The notes under the pieces were generated by a model that did not search any database, was not told the DNA's origin, and saw nothing but the letters and a program-made list of their open reading frames with translations. Below are positions 15,046 through 24,390 of a stretch of 64,000 bases of DNA, piece by piece (position 1 is the stretch's first letter; every line of letters begins with the position of its first letter). The translations under genes were made by a program, and so were the position numbers. The DNA lies in assembly GCA_015709695.1 (NCBI GenBank), contig CP054183.1:806001-870000 (forward strand), read 5' to 3'. Source of the stretch: Gammaproteobacteria bacterium (GTDB taxonomy: Bacteria; Pseudomonadota; Gammaproteobacteria; Steroidobacterales; GCA-2729495).

Positions 15046-16458
15046 ATGCGCGTCAAGACCCGATTTGCTCCCAGCCCGACCGGTTATCTCCACATTGGTG
15101 GCGTGCGCACGGCGCTGTTCTCGTGGCTGTTTGCCCGCCATCACGGCGGTGCATTCGTGCTGCGCATCGAGGATACCGACAGCGAGCGCTCCACAGAGGC
15201 CTCGATCCAGGCCATCCTCAGCGGCATGGCGTGGGTCGGACTGGACCATGACGAGGGCCCGTTCTTCCAGACCGAGCGCCTTGCGCGCTATGCCGAGGTC
15301 GCGGCAGGCATGCTGGCAAGCGGTAGCGCCTACCGCTGCTACTGCTCGCGCGAGGAACTCGAGGCGATGCGTGCCGCGCAGGTGGCCCGCGGCGAGAATC
15401 CGCGCTACGACGGCCGCTGCCGCGACCGCCGCGCGCCGGTGCCCGGCGTCGATCCGGTGATCCGCCTGCGCAGCCCCCGCGAGGGAACCGTCACCGTGCA
15501 CGACCTGGTGCGCGGCGACGTCAGCTTCGACAACGCCGAGCTCGACGACGTCATCCTCATGCGTTCCGACGGTGTGCCGACCTTCCACTTCGGCGTGGTG
15601 GTGGACGACGCCGACATGGAGATCACCCACGTCATCCGCGGTGACGATCATCTGAACAACACGCCACGGCACATCCACATCCAGCAGGCGCTCGGCGTGC
15701 CCGTTCCGGCCTACGCGCACCTGCCCATGATCCTCGGTGCCGACGGCGCGCGGCTGTCCAAGCGCCATGGCGCGGTGAATGTCCTCGAGTACCGCGATCG
15801 CGGCTACCTTGCCGATGCGCTGCTGAACTACCTGGTGCGCCTCGGCTGGTCCCATGGCGACCAGGAGATATTCAGCCGCCAGCAGATGATCGAGCTGTTC
15901 GACATCGCCGCCGTGAACAGCGCGGCGTCACGCTTCAACCCGGACAAGCTCGCCTGGCTCAACCAGCAGTACATCCTCGCCCGCGACCGCGGGCAGCTCG
16001 CCGCCGAGCTCGGCGCATTCATGGCGCTGCGCGGCCTGCCGCACGATGCAGGCCCGCCGCTGGCCGCGGTGGTGGATGCGTATCGCGAGCGGGCGGTGAC
16101 CCTTGAGGACATGGTCCAGGCGAGTGCCTACGTATTCAACGATTTTGCGGACATCGACGCGAAGGCCGCGCGCCAGCACCTGAAGGCGGCCGCGGTGCCG
16201 GTACTCGCCCAGGTCCTCGAGCGGCTCGAGGCTCTGCCCGGGTGGCAGCGCGAGGCCATCCACGAGGTGCTGCAGGCGGTTGCCGCGGCGCTAGGCATCG
16301 GCTTCGGCAAGGTTGGCCAGCCGCTGCGCGTGGCGGTCACCGGCGGCACCGTGTCGCCACCCATCGACGTGACGCTGGAAGTGATCGGGCGCGAGCGCGT
16401 GCTGCGGCGCCTGCGCCACGCGTTGCAGCTCGCGCAGGCGCAACCGCCGGTTTCTTGA
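15046..16458 (+). CDS. gltX: Glutamate-tRNA ligase
   Basis: A 470-residue class I aminoacyl-tRNA synthetase that charges tRNA-Glu. The HIGH signature is PSPTGYLHIGG (residues 9-19) and the KMSKS-type loop is RLSKRHG (about 234-240), preceded by PMILGADGA. The Rossmann and anticodon-binding domains are full length, matching the family (about 470). The start is the only ATG before the signature. The next genes are tRNA-Ala and tRNA-Glu, its own substrate, and the -35 box of the tRNA promoter overlaps the gltX stop codon. Confidence 0.95.
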   Translation: MRVKTRFAPSPTGYLHIGGVRTALFSWLFARHHGGAFVLRIEDTDSERSTEASIQAILSGMAWVGLDHDEGPFFQTERLARYAEVAAGMLASGSAYRCYCSREELEAMRAAQVARGENPRYDGRCRDRRAPVPGVDPVIRLRSPREGTVTVHDLVRGDVSFDNAELDDVILMRSDGVPTFHFGVVVDDADMEITHVIRGDDHLNNTPRHIHIQQALGVPVPAYAHLPMILGADGARLSKRHGAVNVLEYRDRGYLADALLNYLVRLGWSHGDQEIFSRQQMIELFDIAAVNSAASRFNPDKLAWLNQQYILARDRGQLAAELGAFMALRGLPHDAGPPLAAVVDAYRERAVTLEDMVQASAYVFNDFADIDAKAARQHLKAAAVPVLAQVLERLEALPGWQREAIHEVLQAVAAALGIGFGKVGQPLRVAVTGGTVSPPIDVTLEVIGRERVLRRLRHALQLAQAQPPVS

Positions 16459-16483
16459 CAGGCCTCAGGGGCTTGCGTACAGT
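16455..16483 (+). promoter_or_regulatory. Strong sigma-70 promoter of the tRNA-Ala/tRNA-Glu unit
   Basis: Perfect TTGACA (16455-16460), a 17-base spacer and TACAGT (16478-16483), with a GC-rich stretch just before the tRNA at 16496. The -35 box overlaps the gltX stop codon (16456-16458). Confidence 0.8.
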
Positions 16484-16495
16484 CCGCTGCCGCGT

Positions 16496-16571
<76 letters not shown>

Positions 16572-16595
16572 GTCCACCGCCGCCGCCTGCGCATC

Positions 16596-16671
16596 GTCCC
16601 CATCGTCTAGAGGCCTAGGACATCGCCCTTTCACGGCGGTAACCGGGGTTCGAATCCCCGTGGGGACGCCA
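16596..16671 (+). tRNA. tRNA-Glu (TTC)
   Basis: A 76-base cloverleaf; acceptor GTCCCCA/TGGGGAC, anticodon loop CTTTCAC giving TTC, T arm CGGGG-TTCGAAT-CCCCG, discriminator G and encoded CCA. It lies 24 bases after tRNA-Ala and is probably cotranscribed with it. Confidence 0.96.
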
Positions 16672-16688
16672 TCACGCGCCTCCGCCGT

Positions 16689-16709
16689 GAGCCGCGTCTT
16701 GGACGGCTC
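16689..16709 (+). terminator. Possible end of the tRNA transcript
   Basis: GAGCCG (16689-16694) and CGGCTC (16704-16709) form a 6-bp GC stem 17 bases after tRNA-Glu. The following TTCCC is a poor T-run, so this may be a processing or pausing hairpin rather than a full terminator. Confidence 0.3.
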
Positions 16710-16791
16710 TTCCCGCATTCATTTATGATTCAGCGGGTTGTCGTGTCACGGGCCGGTGCATCTCCGGCACCGACCGGACGAGGAAGCGCGC

Positions 16792-18873
16792 TTGTCCCTG
16801 GTGTTGAACCAGTCCTGGAGTTACTGGGCCGCAGCCGTTGCCTATGCACTGCTGCTGGCCTACGTGCTGGTGGCGGGCGGACGCGGGTTGCTGCGCTGGC
16901 ACCTGCTGGCCGTGGCCGCGACCGGCGCCGCCTGGGGCGGCCTGCTGGCGGAGCGGGTGGGCCTGCCGTTTGCCTCCCACCTGGACCCCGTGGTGCTCCT
17001 CGCCGAGCTGGCCTGTTTGGGCAGCTGGTACCTGCTGCTCAATCGCCTGCTTCGCGGGCCTTACAAGCGTTCCATGCCGGAGATGGTGCGACGCGGGCTG
17101 GCGCTGCTCTGGCTGGGGCTGGCTGCGCTGGGGGCGGCGGCCTGCTGGCAGTGGTTCGCACGGACTGACGAGGGCTGGGTCTCCGGCGTCTTCAGCGGCA
17201 TCGTCCTGACGGGCGCCCTGGTCTGCATGGCACTGGCGGCGCAGCTCAGCCGCGATGCCCCGGTGGAAGGCCGCCCGGCGCTGGGCATGCTGGTGGCCGC
17301 GGCTGCCCTGGCGGCAGGAGCGCAGGTGGTGGCCATGACGCTGGCCCTGCTCGGTTCGTACACGCCGTCGGACATCCAGGTGGCACGCGCGCTGGCGATG
17401 GCAGCCACCGCGGTGCTGCTCGCCCGCGCCGTATACCTGCAGCCGCAATGGTCGCTGGCGATATTCGTCTCGCCGCAGGCGCGCACCTACATGCCGCGTT
17501 TCATGGCCATGGCGGGCGTCCTGGCGATCCTCCTCGCCGTGCTGCCCTACAGCCGTTCGCTGGAGCCGACGGCTGCGCACCCGCTGGGGCTGCTGCTGAT
17601 CGGCCTGAGCGGATCGCCGGTGGTGGCGCTGCTGTTCTCGCAGAGCCTCAGTGCCCGCGCCCGCGTGTTCCTCAGCAAGCACTTCCTGCCGTTCCGCTAT
17701 GACTACCGCGAGGAGTGGCTGCGCCTGATCGACACGCTGGCATCGCCGGACCAGCCGCTGCCGCTTCCCGAGCGGTCGATCAAGGCGGTGGCGCAGATCG
17801 TCGGCAGTCCGGCCGGGTTGCTGTGGATGCGGCGCGAGACGGACGGGTCGTACGTCTGCGTGGCCGGCTGGAACACCAAGATGTGGTCCAACGAGCGGGT
17901 GCCTGCCGACAACCCGGCCATCAGCTTCATGTACGAGCGCCAGTGGATCCTCGACACCGCGGAGCTGGCCCGCAGCCCGGCCATGTACAACGGCCTGCGG
18001 CGCCCCGCCTGGCTCGAGCAGTTCCCCGATGCGTTGCTGCTCGTGCCCCTGATCAGCAACCAGCAGCTGATCGGCTTCATGCTGCTGCTGCAGTCGAGCT
18101 CGGCCTTCAGGCTGACCTTCGAGGAGATCGACCTGCTGCGTACCTCGGGGCGCCAGGTGGCGGCGCACCTCGCGCAGTACGAAGCCGACCAGCGGCTGGC
18201 CGAGGCCAAGCAGTTTGAGGCCTTCAACCGCCTCACCGCGTTCCTGATGCACGACCTGAAGAACCTGATCGCGCAGCAGTCCCTGGTGGTGAAGAACGCG
18301 GCGCGCCACAAGGGCAATCCGGCCTTCGTCGAGGATGCCATCGCCACCATCGACAACTCCGTGGCGCGGATGAGCAAGCTGCTGCAGCAGCTGCAGAGCG
18401 GGGAGGCGGGCGGCCGGCGCAGCCGCGTGCGCATCGCCAGCGCGCTGCAGGAGGCCGTGGAACGCTGTCGCGTGCGCGGGCCCGAGCCGCGGATCCTCGA
18501 GGCCGACGAGCGCCTGCACGCGCAGATCGACCGGGACCGCTTCACCATGGTTGCGGCGCACCTGATCCGCAACGCGCAGGAGGCCACGGGCGAGCAGGGT
18601 ACGGTGGAATTGCGGGCGGTGCGTGCCGGCGGCCACGCGGTCATCAGCATTCGTGACGACGGCTGCGGCATGGATGCGGACTTCATCCGCACGCGCCTGT
18701 TCAGGCCCTTCGACTCGACCAAGGGCAGCAAGGGCATGGGGATCGGCGCCTACCAGGCCCGCAGCCTGGTGGTGGATTCCGGCGGCACGCTCGACGTCGA
18801 GTCGGAACCCGGGCGCGGCACCTGTATTACCATCCGCCTGCCGCTGGCCGAGGCGGTCGAGGCCCAGGGCTGA
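16792..18873 (+). CDS. prsK: Membrane histidine kinase PrsK, XrtA/PEP-CTERM type
   Basis: A sensor kinase of about 693 residues. The N-terminal 280 residues form about eight hydrophobic membrane segments, then comes a GAF-like domain (about 310-470), then the kinase core: H box FLMHDLKNLIAQQS (His at about residue 487), N box RNAQEAT, and G boxes DDGCGMD and GSKGMGIGAYQARSLV. The HDLKN form, membrane plus GAF layout and length fit PrsK of the exosortase A system. TTG at 16792 is chosen because GAGGAAG precedes it at the right distance; an ATG at 16738 is open but lacks a ribosome site. The response regulator PrsR follows 16 bases downstream. Confidence 0.85.
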   Translation: MSLVLNQSWSYWAAAVAYALLLAYVLVAGGRGLLRWHLLAVAATGAAWGGLLAERVGLPFASHLDPVVLLAELACLGSWYLLLNRLLRGPYKRSMPEMVRRGLALLWLGLAALGAAACWQWFARTDEGWVSGVFSGIVLTGALVCMALAAQLSRDAPVEGRPALGMLVAAAALAAGAQVVAMTLALLGSYTPSDIQVARALAMAATAVLLARAVYLQPQWSLAIFVSPQARTYMPRFMAMAGVLAILLAVLPYSRSLEPTAAHPLGLLLIGLSGSPVVALLFSQSLSARARVFLSKHFLPFRYDYREEWLRLIDTLASPDQPLPLPERSIKAVAQIVGSPAGLLWMRRETDGSYVCVAGWNTKMWSNERVPADNPAISFMYERQWILDTAELARSPAMYNGLRRPAWLEQFPDALLLVPLISNQQLIGFMLLLQSSSAFRLTFEEIDLLRTSGRQVAAHLAQYEADQRLAEAKQFEAFNRLTAFLMHDLKNLIAQQSLVVKNAARHKGNPAFVEDAIATIDNSVARMSKLLQQLQSGEAGGRRSRVRIASALQEAVERCRVRGPEPRILEADERLHAQIDRDRFTMVAAHLIRNAQEATGEQGTVELRAVRAGGHAVISIRDDGCGMDADFIRTRLFRPFDSTKGSKGMGIGAYQARSLVVDSGGTLDVESEPGRGTCITIRLPLAEAVEAQG

Positions 18874-18889
18874 GAAACAGGGAGGTCGG

Positions 18890-20274
<1,385 letters not shown>

Positions 20275-20278
<4 letters not shown>

Positions 20279-21270
20279 GTCGCGGGCGTCACCAGCAGGC
20301 GCTTCTCCCAGGCGAGAGCGGTGTGCACGATGGCGTCGATGTCATCGTGCGCCGGCTGCCAGCCGAGGGTCGAGCGGATGCGGTCGGCGACGGCCACCAG
20401 CACCGGCGGATCGCCTGGCCGGCGCGGTCCCTCGCGCACCGGCAGCCGCTGGCCGCTCGCACGCTCCACGGCCGCCAGCAGTTCGCGCACGCTGTAGCCG
20501 TGGCCGTAGCCGCAGTTGAGGGTGGTGGAACCGCCACCGCCACGCAGGTAATCAAGGGCGCGGATGTGCGCGGAGGCCAGGTCCTCCACGTGGATGTAGT
20601 CGCGCACGCCGGTGCCATCCGGTGTCTCGTAGTCGGTGCCGAAGACCGAGACGAACGGCCGCTTGCCCACGGCCACCTCGCAGGCCACCTTGGTGAGCAG
20701 GGTGGCATGGCGGGTGGACTGGCCGATGGCGCCACCGGGATGGGCTCCGGCGACGTTGAAATAGCGCAGCGTGACGTGGCGCAGTGCCGAAGCCCGCGAC
20801 AGGTCGCGCAGCATCCACTCCGTCATCAGCTTCGAGGAGCCGTAGGGGTTGATGGGTGCGGTAGGGCCATCCTCGGCGGCGCGGCCGCCCGGCGGGATGC
20901 CGTACACCGCCGCGGTCGAGGAGAAGATCACGTGGGCGACGCCATGCCGGCTGGCGCAGTCGAGCAGTCGCTGGCTGGAGCAGGTGTTGTTGCCGTAGTA
21001 CTTGAGCGGGTCGCTCACCGATTCCGGCACGATCGTGTGCGCGGCGAAGTGCATGATCGTGTCGACGTCGTGGTCCCGCAGCAGGCGAGCGACGAGCGCG
21101 CTGTCGCCGGTGTCGCCTTCGACCAGCGTGCCATGGGTCACGGCCGAGCGGAAGCCGGTGGACAGGTTGTCGAGAACCACGATGCGCTCGCCGGCGACGC
21201 CGAGCTGGCGGACCACGTGGCTGCCGATGTACCCCGCGCCGCCGGTGACGAGAATGCCTCTGCCTTGCAT
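20275..21270 (-). CDS. galE: UDP-glucose 4-epimerase
   Basis: A 331-residue short-chain dehydrogenase-type epimerase that interconverts UDP-glucose and UDP-galactose. The NAD loop is GGAGYIG (residues 10-16) and the catalytic Tyr143 and Lys147 lie in NPYGSSK, with SSTAAVYG (117-124) supplying the serine. Length fits GalE. It likely feeds UDP-galactose to surface-polysaccharide synthesis. It is convergent with prsR, their stop codons overlapping by 4 bases, and starts at an ATG in a short upstream region shared with dusA. Confidence 0.9.
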
Positions 21271-21433
21271 GGTTGCGGAACCCGGAGCCGATGTCTGGTG
21301 GAAGTGCGGGCGATTATAGGGCGCATGCCGGCGGCCCTGCCCGGTCCTGCCTCACAGCTTGACCCCCGGCCGGGCGCTGGGCGACCATCCGCGGCGCCGA
21401 ATCGTGGCTGCTGGCATCACAGGAAACAGGCCG

Positions 21434-22426
21434 ATGGCGATGGCTGCAGGCAAGCAGGTGTCCGTGGCGCCCATGATGGACGTCACCGACCGCCATTGCC
21501 GCTACTTCCTGCGGCAGATCTCGCCGCATGTCCGGCTGTACACCGAGATGATCACCGCCCAGGCCGTGCTGCACGGCGACCGGGAGCGGCTGCTCGGCTT
21601 CGATCCGGCCGAGCACCCGCTGGCGCTGCAGCTCGGTGGCCACGATCCGCTGCAGCTGGCCGCCGCGGCGCGAATCGCCGCGGCCCGGGGCTACGACGAG
21701 ATCAACCTGAACGTCGGCTGTCCCAGCGATCGCGTGCGGGATGGGCGTTTCGGTGCCTGCCTGATGCTCGAGGCGGAGCAGGTGGCGCACTGTGTCGGCG
21801 CCATGGCCGAAGCCGTGGCCGTGCCGGTGACCGTCAAGACGCGCATTGGCGTCGATGACCACGACAGCTACGAGTTTCTCGCCGCCTTCGTCGACCGGGT
21901 GGCGCGCGCCGGATGCGGCACGTTCATCGTGCATGCGCGCAAGGCCATCCTCCAGGGCCTGTCGCCGCGGGAGAACCGCGAGGTCCCGCCGCTGCAACCG
22001 GAGCGGGTACACCGCCTGAAGCGCGAGTTCCCCGCCTTGCGCATCATCATCAACGGTGGCATCGACAGCATCGAGCGCATCGACGCCGAGCTCGCGCTGC
22101 TGGACGGGGTCATGCTCGGCCGCAAGGTGGCCGGGGATCCCTGCTTCCTCGCCGCGGTGGAGGCGCGATTCCTCGCGGGTACGGACGAGCGGCCAGCCCT
22201 CGACCGCGGCCATGTGGTGCGCCGCATGAGTGAGTATGCGCAGCGCCAGGCCGACAGCGGCGTGCGCCTGCATCACGTGACGCGGCACATGCTCGGGCTC
22301 TATCACGGCCAGCCCGGCGCGCGCGGCTGGCGCCGGTTCCTGTGCGAGCAGGCCGGGCGCCCCGGGGCGCGGCCGCAGCTGCTGCTGGATTCACTGGCCG
22401 CCATCGGCGGCCGAAACGGCGCCTGA
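21434..22426 (+). CDS. dusA: tRNA-dihydrouridine synthase A
   Basis: A 330-residue FMN enzyme that reduces U20/U20a in the D loop of tRNA. FMN-binding and active-site segments are VAPMMDVTDRHCRYFLR (residues 11-27), NLNVGCPSDRV (91-101) and FGACLML (106-112), whose Cys109 is the proton donor. The ATG at 21434 has AGGAAACAGG just upstream; an open extension to 21359 was not used. TEMITAQAVL and GVMLGRKVAGDP are typical of the DusA subgroup. Confidence 0.92.
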   Translation: MAMAAGKQVSVAPMMDVTDRHCRYFLRQISPHVRLYTEMITAQAVLHGDRERLLGFDPAEHPLALQLGGHDPLQLAAAARIAAARGYDEINLNVGCPSDRVRDGRFGACLMLEAEQVAHCVGAMAEAVAVPVTVKTRIGVDDHDSYEFLAAFVDRVARAGCGTFIVHARKAILQGLSPRENREVPPLQPERVHRLKREFPALRIIINGGIDSIERIDAELALLDGVMLGRKVAGDPCFLAAVEARFLAGTDERPALDRGHVVRRMSEYAQRQADSGVRLHHVTRHMLGLYHGQPGARGWRRFLCEQAGRPGARPQLLLDSLAAIGGRNGA

Positions 22427-22489
22427 ACCGTGGCTGCCGGGCCCTTGCGGGGCGCGGCGGGCACGCAACCTTGACCGAAAGGATCGCGA

Positions 22490-23332
22490 GTGGCGAAGAA
22501 CAGGAGCAGCGGCAGGGCACGTGGCGGCAAGCGCCGACATTCCACCATGGCACAGCGTGCCGACCGGATGGAGCTCTATGAGCGTGCCGTGCACGACCCG
22601 GGCACCGAGGTGGACTTCCTGCAGCAGGCTTTTCGTGATGCCCGCGGACGCCTGCCGCGCAGCTTCCGCGAGGATTTCTCGGGCGCAGCCAGCGCTGCCT
22701 GCGAATGGGCGCGCCGCGGGCCGCAGCGCCGGGCGATCGGCGTGGACATCGAGCCGGCGGTGCTGGAGTGGGGGCGGCTGCGGCGCCTGTCACGGCTGTC
22801 ACCCGCGGCGCGCCGCCGGGTCAGCCTGGTCAATGCCGACGTGCTCACGGTGCGCACCCGGCCGGTGGAAGTGATCGCGGCCCTCAACTTCAGCTACTGG
22901 GTCTTCAAGGAACGCGAGCAGCTGCTGCGCTACTTCCGCAATGCCCATGCCGGCCTGACCCGCGATGGCATCCTCGTGCTCGATGCCTTCGGCGGCTACG
23001 AGGCCTGCCGCGAGATGCGCGAGCGCACCGAGCACCGGGGTTTCACCTACGTCTGGCACCAGGCGCGCTACCAGCCGGTCACCGGCCACCTGCTCTGCCA
23101 CATCCATTTCCGCTTCCCGGACGGCTCGCGCATGGACCAGGCGTTCAGTTATGACTGGCGGCTGTGGACCCTGCCGGAGCTGCGGGAAATCCTCCTGCAG
23201 GCGGGTTTCCGGCGCGTGACCGTCTACTGGGAGGGCGACGACGGCAAGGGTGGCGGCAATGGCGAGTTCACCCCGTCGGCGGAAGGTGAGGCCGACGGTG
23301 GCTGGATCGCCTATGTCGTGGCGGAAAAATAG
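22490..23332 (+). CDS. Class I SAM-dependent methyltransferase
   Basis: A 280-residue protein. After a basic N-terminus, the methyltransferase fold begins with EDFSGAASAACEWARRGP (motif I region), an acidic IGVDIEPAVLEWG strand end, NADVL and VIAALNFSYWVF. The conserved NFSYWVFK and SYDWRLWTLPEL segments suggest one conserved bacterial subfamily. No substrate can be assigned. The GTG start at 22490 follows AAGGA at the usual distance. It lies 63 bases after dusA and may be cotranscribed; the two products need not be related in function. Confidence 0.75.
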   Translation: MAKNRSSGRARGGKRRHSTMAQRADRMELYERAVHDPGTEVDFLQQAFRDARGRLPRSFREDFSGAASAACEWARRGPQRRAIGVDIEPAVLEWGRLRRLSRLSPAARRRVSLVNADVLTVRTRPVEVIAALNFSYWVFKEREQLLRYFRNAHAGLTRDGILVLDAFGGYEACREMRERTEHRGFTYVWHQARYQPVTGHLLCHIHFRFPDGSRMDQAFSYDWRLWTLPELREILLQAGFRRVTVYWEGDDGKGGGNGEFTPSAEGEADGGWIAYVVAEK

Positions 23333-23383
23333 GCGGTAGCCGACCAGCCTGGGTGACAGGGTGGCGACGCGACCCGGGCACTC

Positions 23384-23410
23384 TTGCCACGCGGATCCAT
23401 GTCGTATAAT
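23384..23410 (+). promoter_or_regulatory. Sigma-70 promoter of the cyclase-FHA gene
   Basis: TTGCCA (23384-23389), a 15-base spacer and a perfect TATAAT (23405-23410); the start is expected near 23417, 35 bases before the GTG. The spacer is short but the hexamers are good. Confidence 0.55.
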
Positions 23411-23451
23411 GCCGACGGTCCTCTTTTACATATTCCGGTAGCGGGGGTGAC

Positions 23452-24360
23452 GTGGCTGACGGAGTGGGCAAGGAAGTCGCCATCCTGTTCGCCGACGTGG
23501 TCGGCAGCACGCACCTCTACGAAGCCATGGGCGACGATCGCGCCCGTGAAACCGTGCAGCAGTGCCTGAAGGTGATGCGCGATGCCACCGAGCAGTTCGG
23601 CGGCGCCGTCATCAAGACCATGGGCGACGAGATCATGGCGACCTTCCCGTCGGCCGACGACGCCATGAGCGCCGCCAGCCAGATGCAGAAGCGCATCACC
23701 AGCAGCACCCGTCTTGCCGACGGCACCCATGTCGCCATCCGCATCGGCTGCCACTTTGGCCCGGTGGTGGCCGAGGATCGCGATATCTTCGGCCAGGCCG
23801 TGCACACTGCCAATCGCATGACCTCCCAGGCGAAGGCCGGGCAGATCCTCACGACCGCGACCACGGTGGAGCAGCTCACCGGGGAGTGGCGTGCCCTGGC
23901 CCGCCAGATCGACATTGCCACGGTGAAGGGCTATTCCAGCGAGATGGCGCTCTTCGAGGTGGTGTGGCAGCCCGAGGAAGCCACCAGCATGCTGCCGTCG
24001 ATCAAGTGGACGGCGCCCGAACCCGCGCCGGCCGGCCGGCTGCGCCTGCGCTTCCGCGGCCATGAACTGGTGCTGGGCGAGGGCGGCAAGGCCGAGGCCA
24101 GCATGGGCAGGGCCGACGAGAACGACGTGGTGATCAAGGGCAACCTGATCTCGCGCGTGCACGCGCGCATCGACCTGCGCAAGAACCGCTTCGTGCTGGT
24201 GGACGAGAGCACCAACGGCACCTTCATCCAGCCCGACGGTGGCGAGGAAGTCTACGTGCGGCGGGATTCCACCGAGCTGGCCGGCAGCGGCGTCATCGGC
24301 ATGGGCCGGGTGGCGGCGCGTGGCACCCCGCTCGCCATCGAGTACAGCTGCGAGCAATAG
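23452..24360 (+). CDS. Class III adenylate/guanylate cyclase domain fused to FHA domain
   Basis: A 302-residue soluble protein. The cyclase homology domain (about 8-165) keeps both metal-binding aspartates, Asp15 in LFADVVGST and Asp59 in KTMGDEIMATF, and the substrate-contact Lys55. The segment usually reading D-x-V-N-x-A-x-R is GQAVHTANRM: the base-specifying Asp is Gln115 and the transition-state Asn is His118, while Arg122 is kept. A linker leads to an FHA domain (about 205-290) with SMGRADENDVVI, SRVHA and DESTNGTFI. It may make a cyclic nucleotide and be recruited by a phosphoprotein; activity is uncertain given the altered residues. GTG at 23452 has a GGGGG ribosome site. Confidence 0.8.
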   Translation: MADGVGKEVAILFADVVGSTHLYEAMGDDRARETVQQCLKVMRDATEQFGGAVIKTMGDEIMATFPSADDAMSAASQMQKRITSSTRLADGTHVAIRIGCHFGPVVAEDRDIFGQAVHTANRMTSQAKAGQILTTATTVEQLTGEWRALARQIDIATVKGYSSEMALFEVVWQPEEATSMLPSIKWTAPEPAPAGRLRLRFRGHELVLGEGGKAEASMGRADENDVVIKGNLISRVHARIDLRKNRFVLVDESTNGTFIQPDGGEEVYVRRDSTELAGSGVIGMGRVAARGTPLAIEYSCEQ

Positions 24361-24382
24361 CCGCCGCCCGTCCGGGCGGCGG
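24361..24382. terminator. GC hairpin between the convergent cyclase and pckG genes
   Basis: CCGCCGCCCG TC CGGGCGGCGG is a perfect 10-bp inverted repeat filling most of the 30-base gap between the two stop codons. No T-run follows on either strand. It may act as a bidirectional transcript end or stabiliser. Confidence 0.5.
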
Positions 24383-24390
24383 CCACACGA

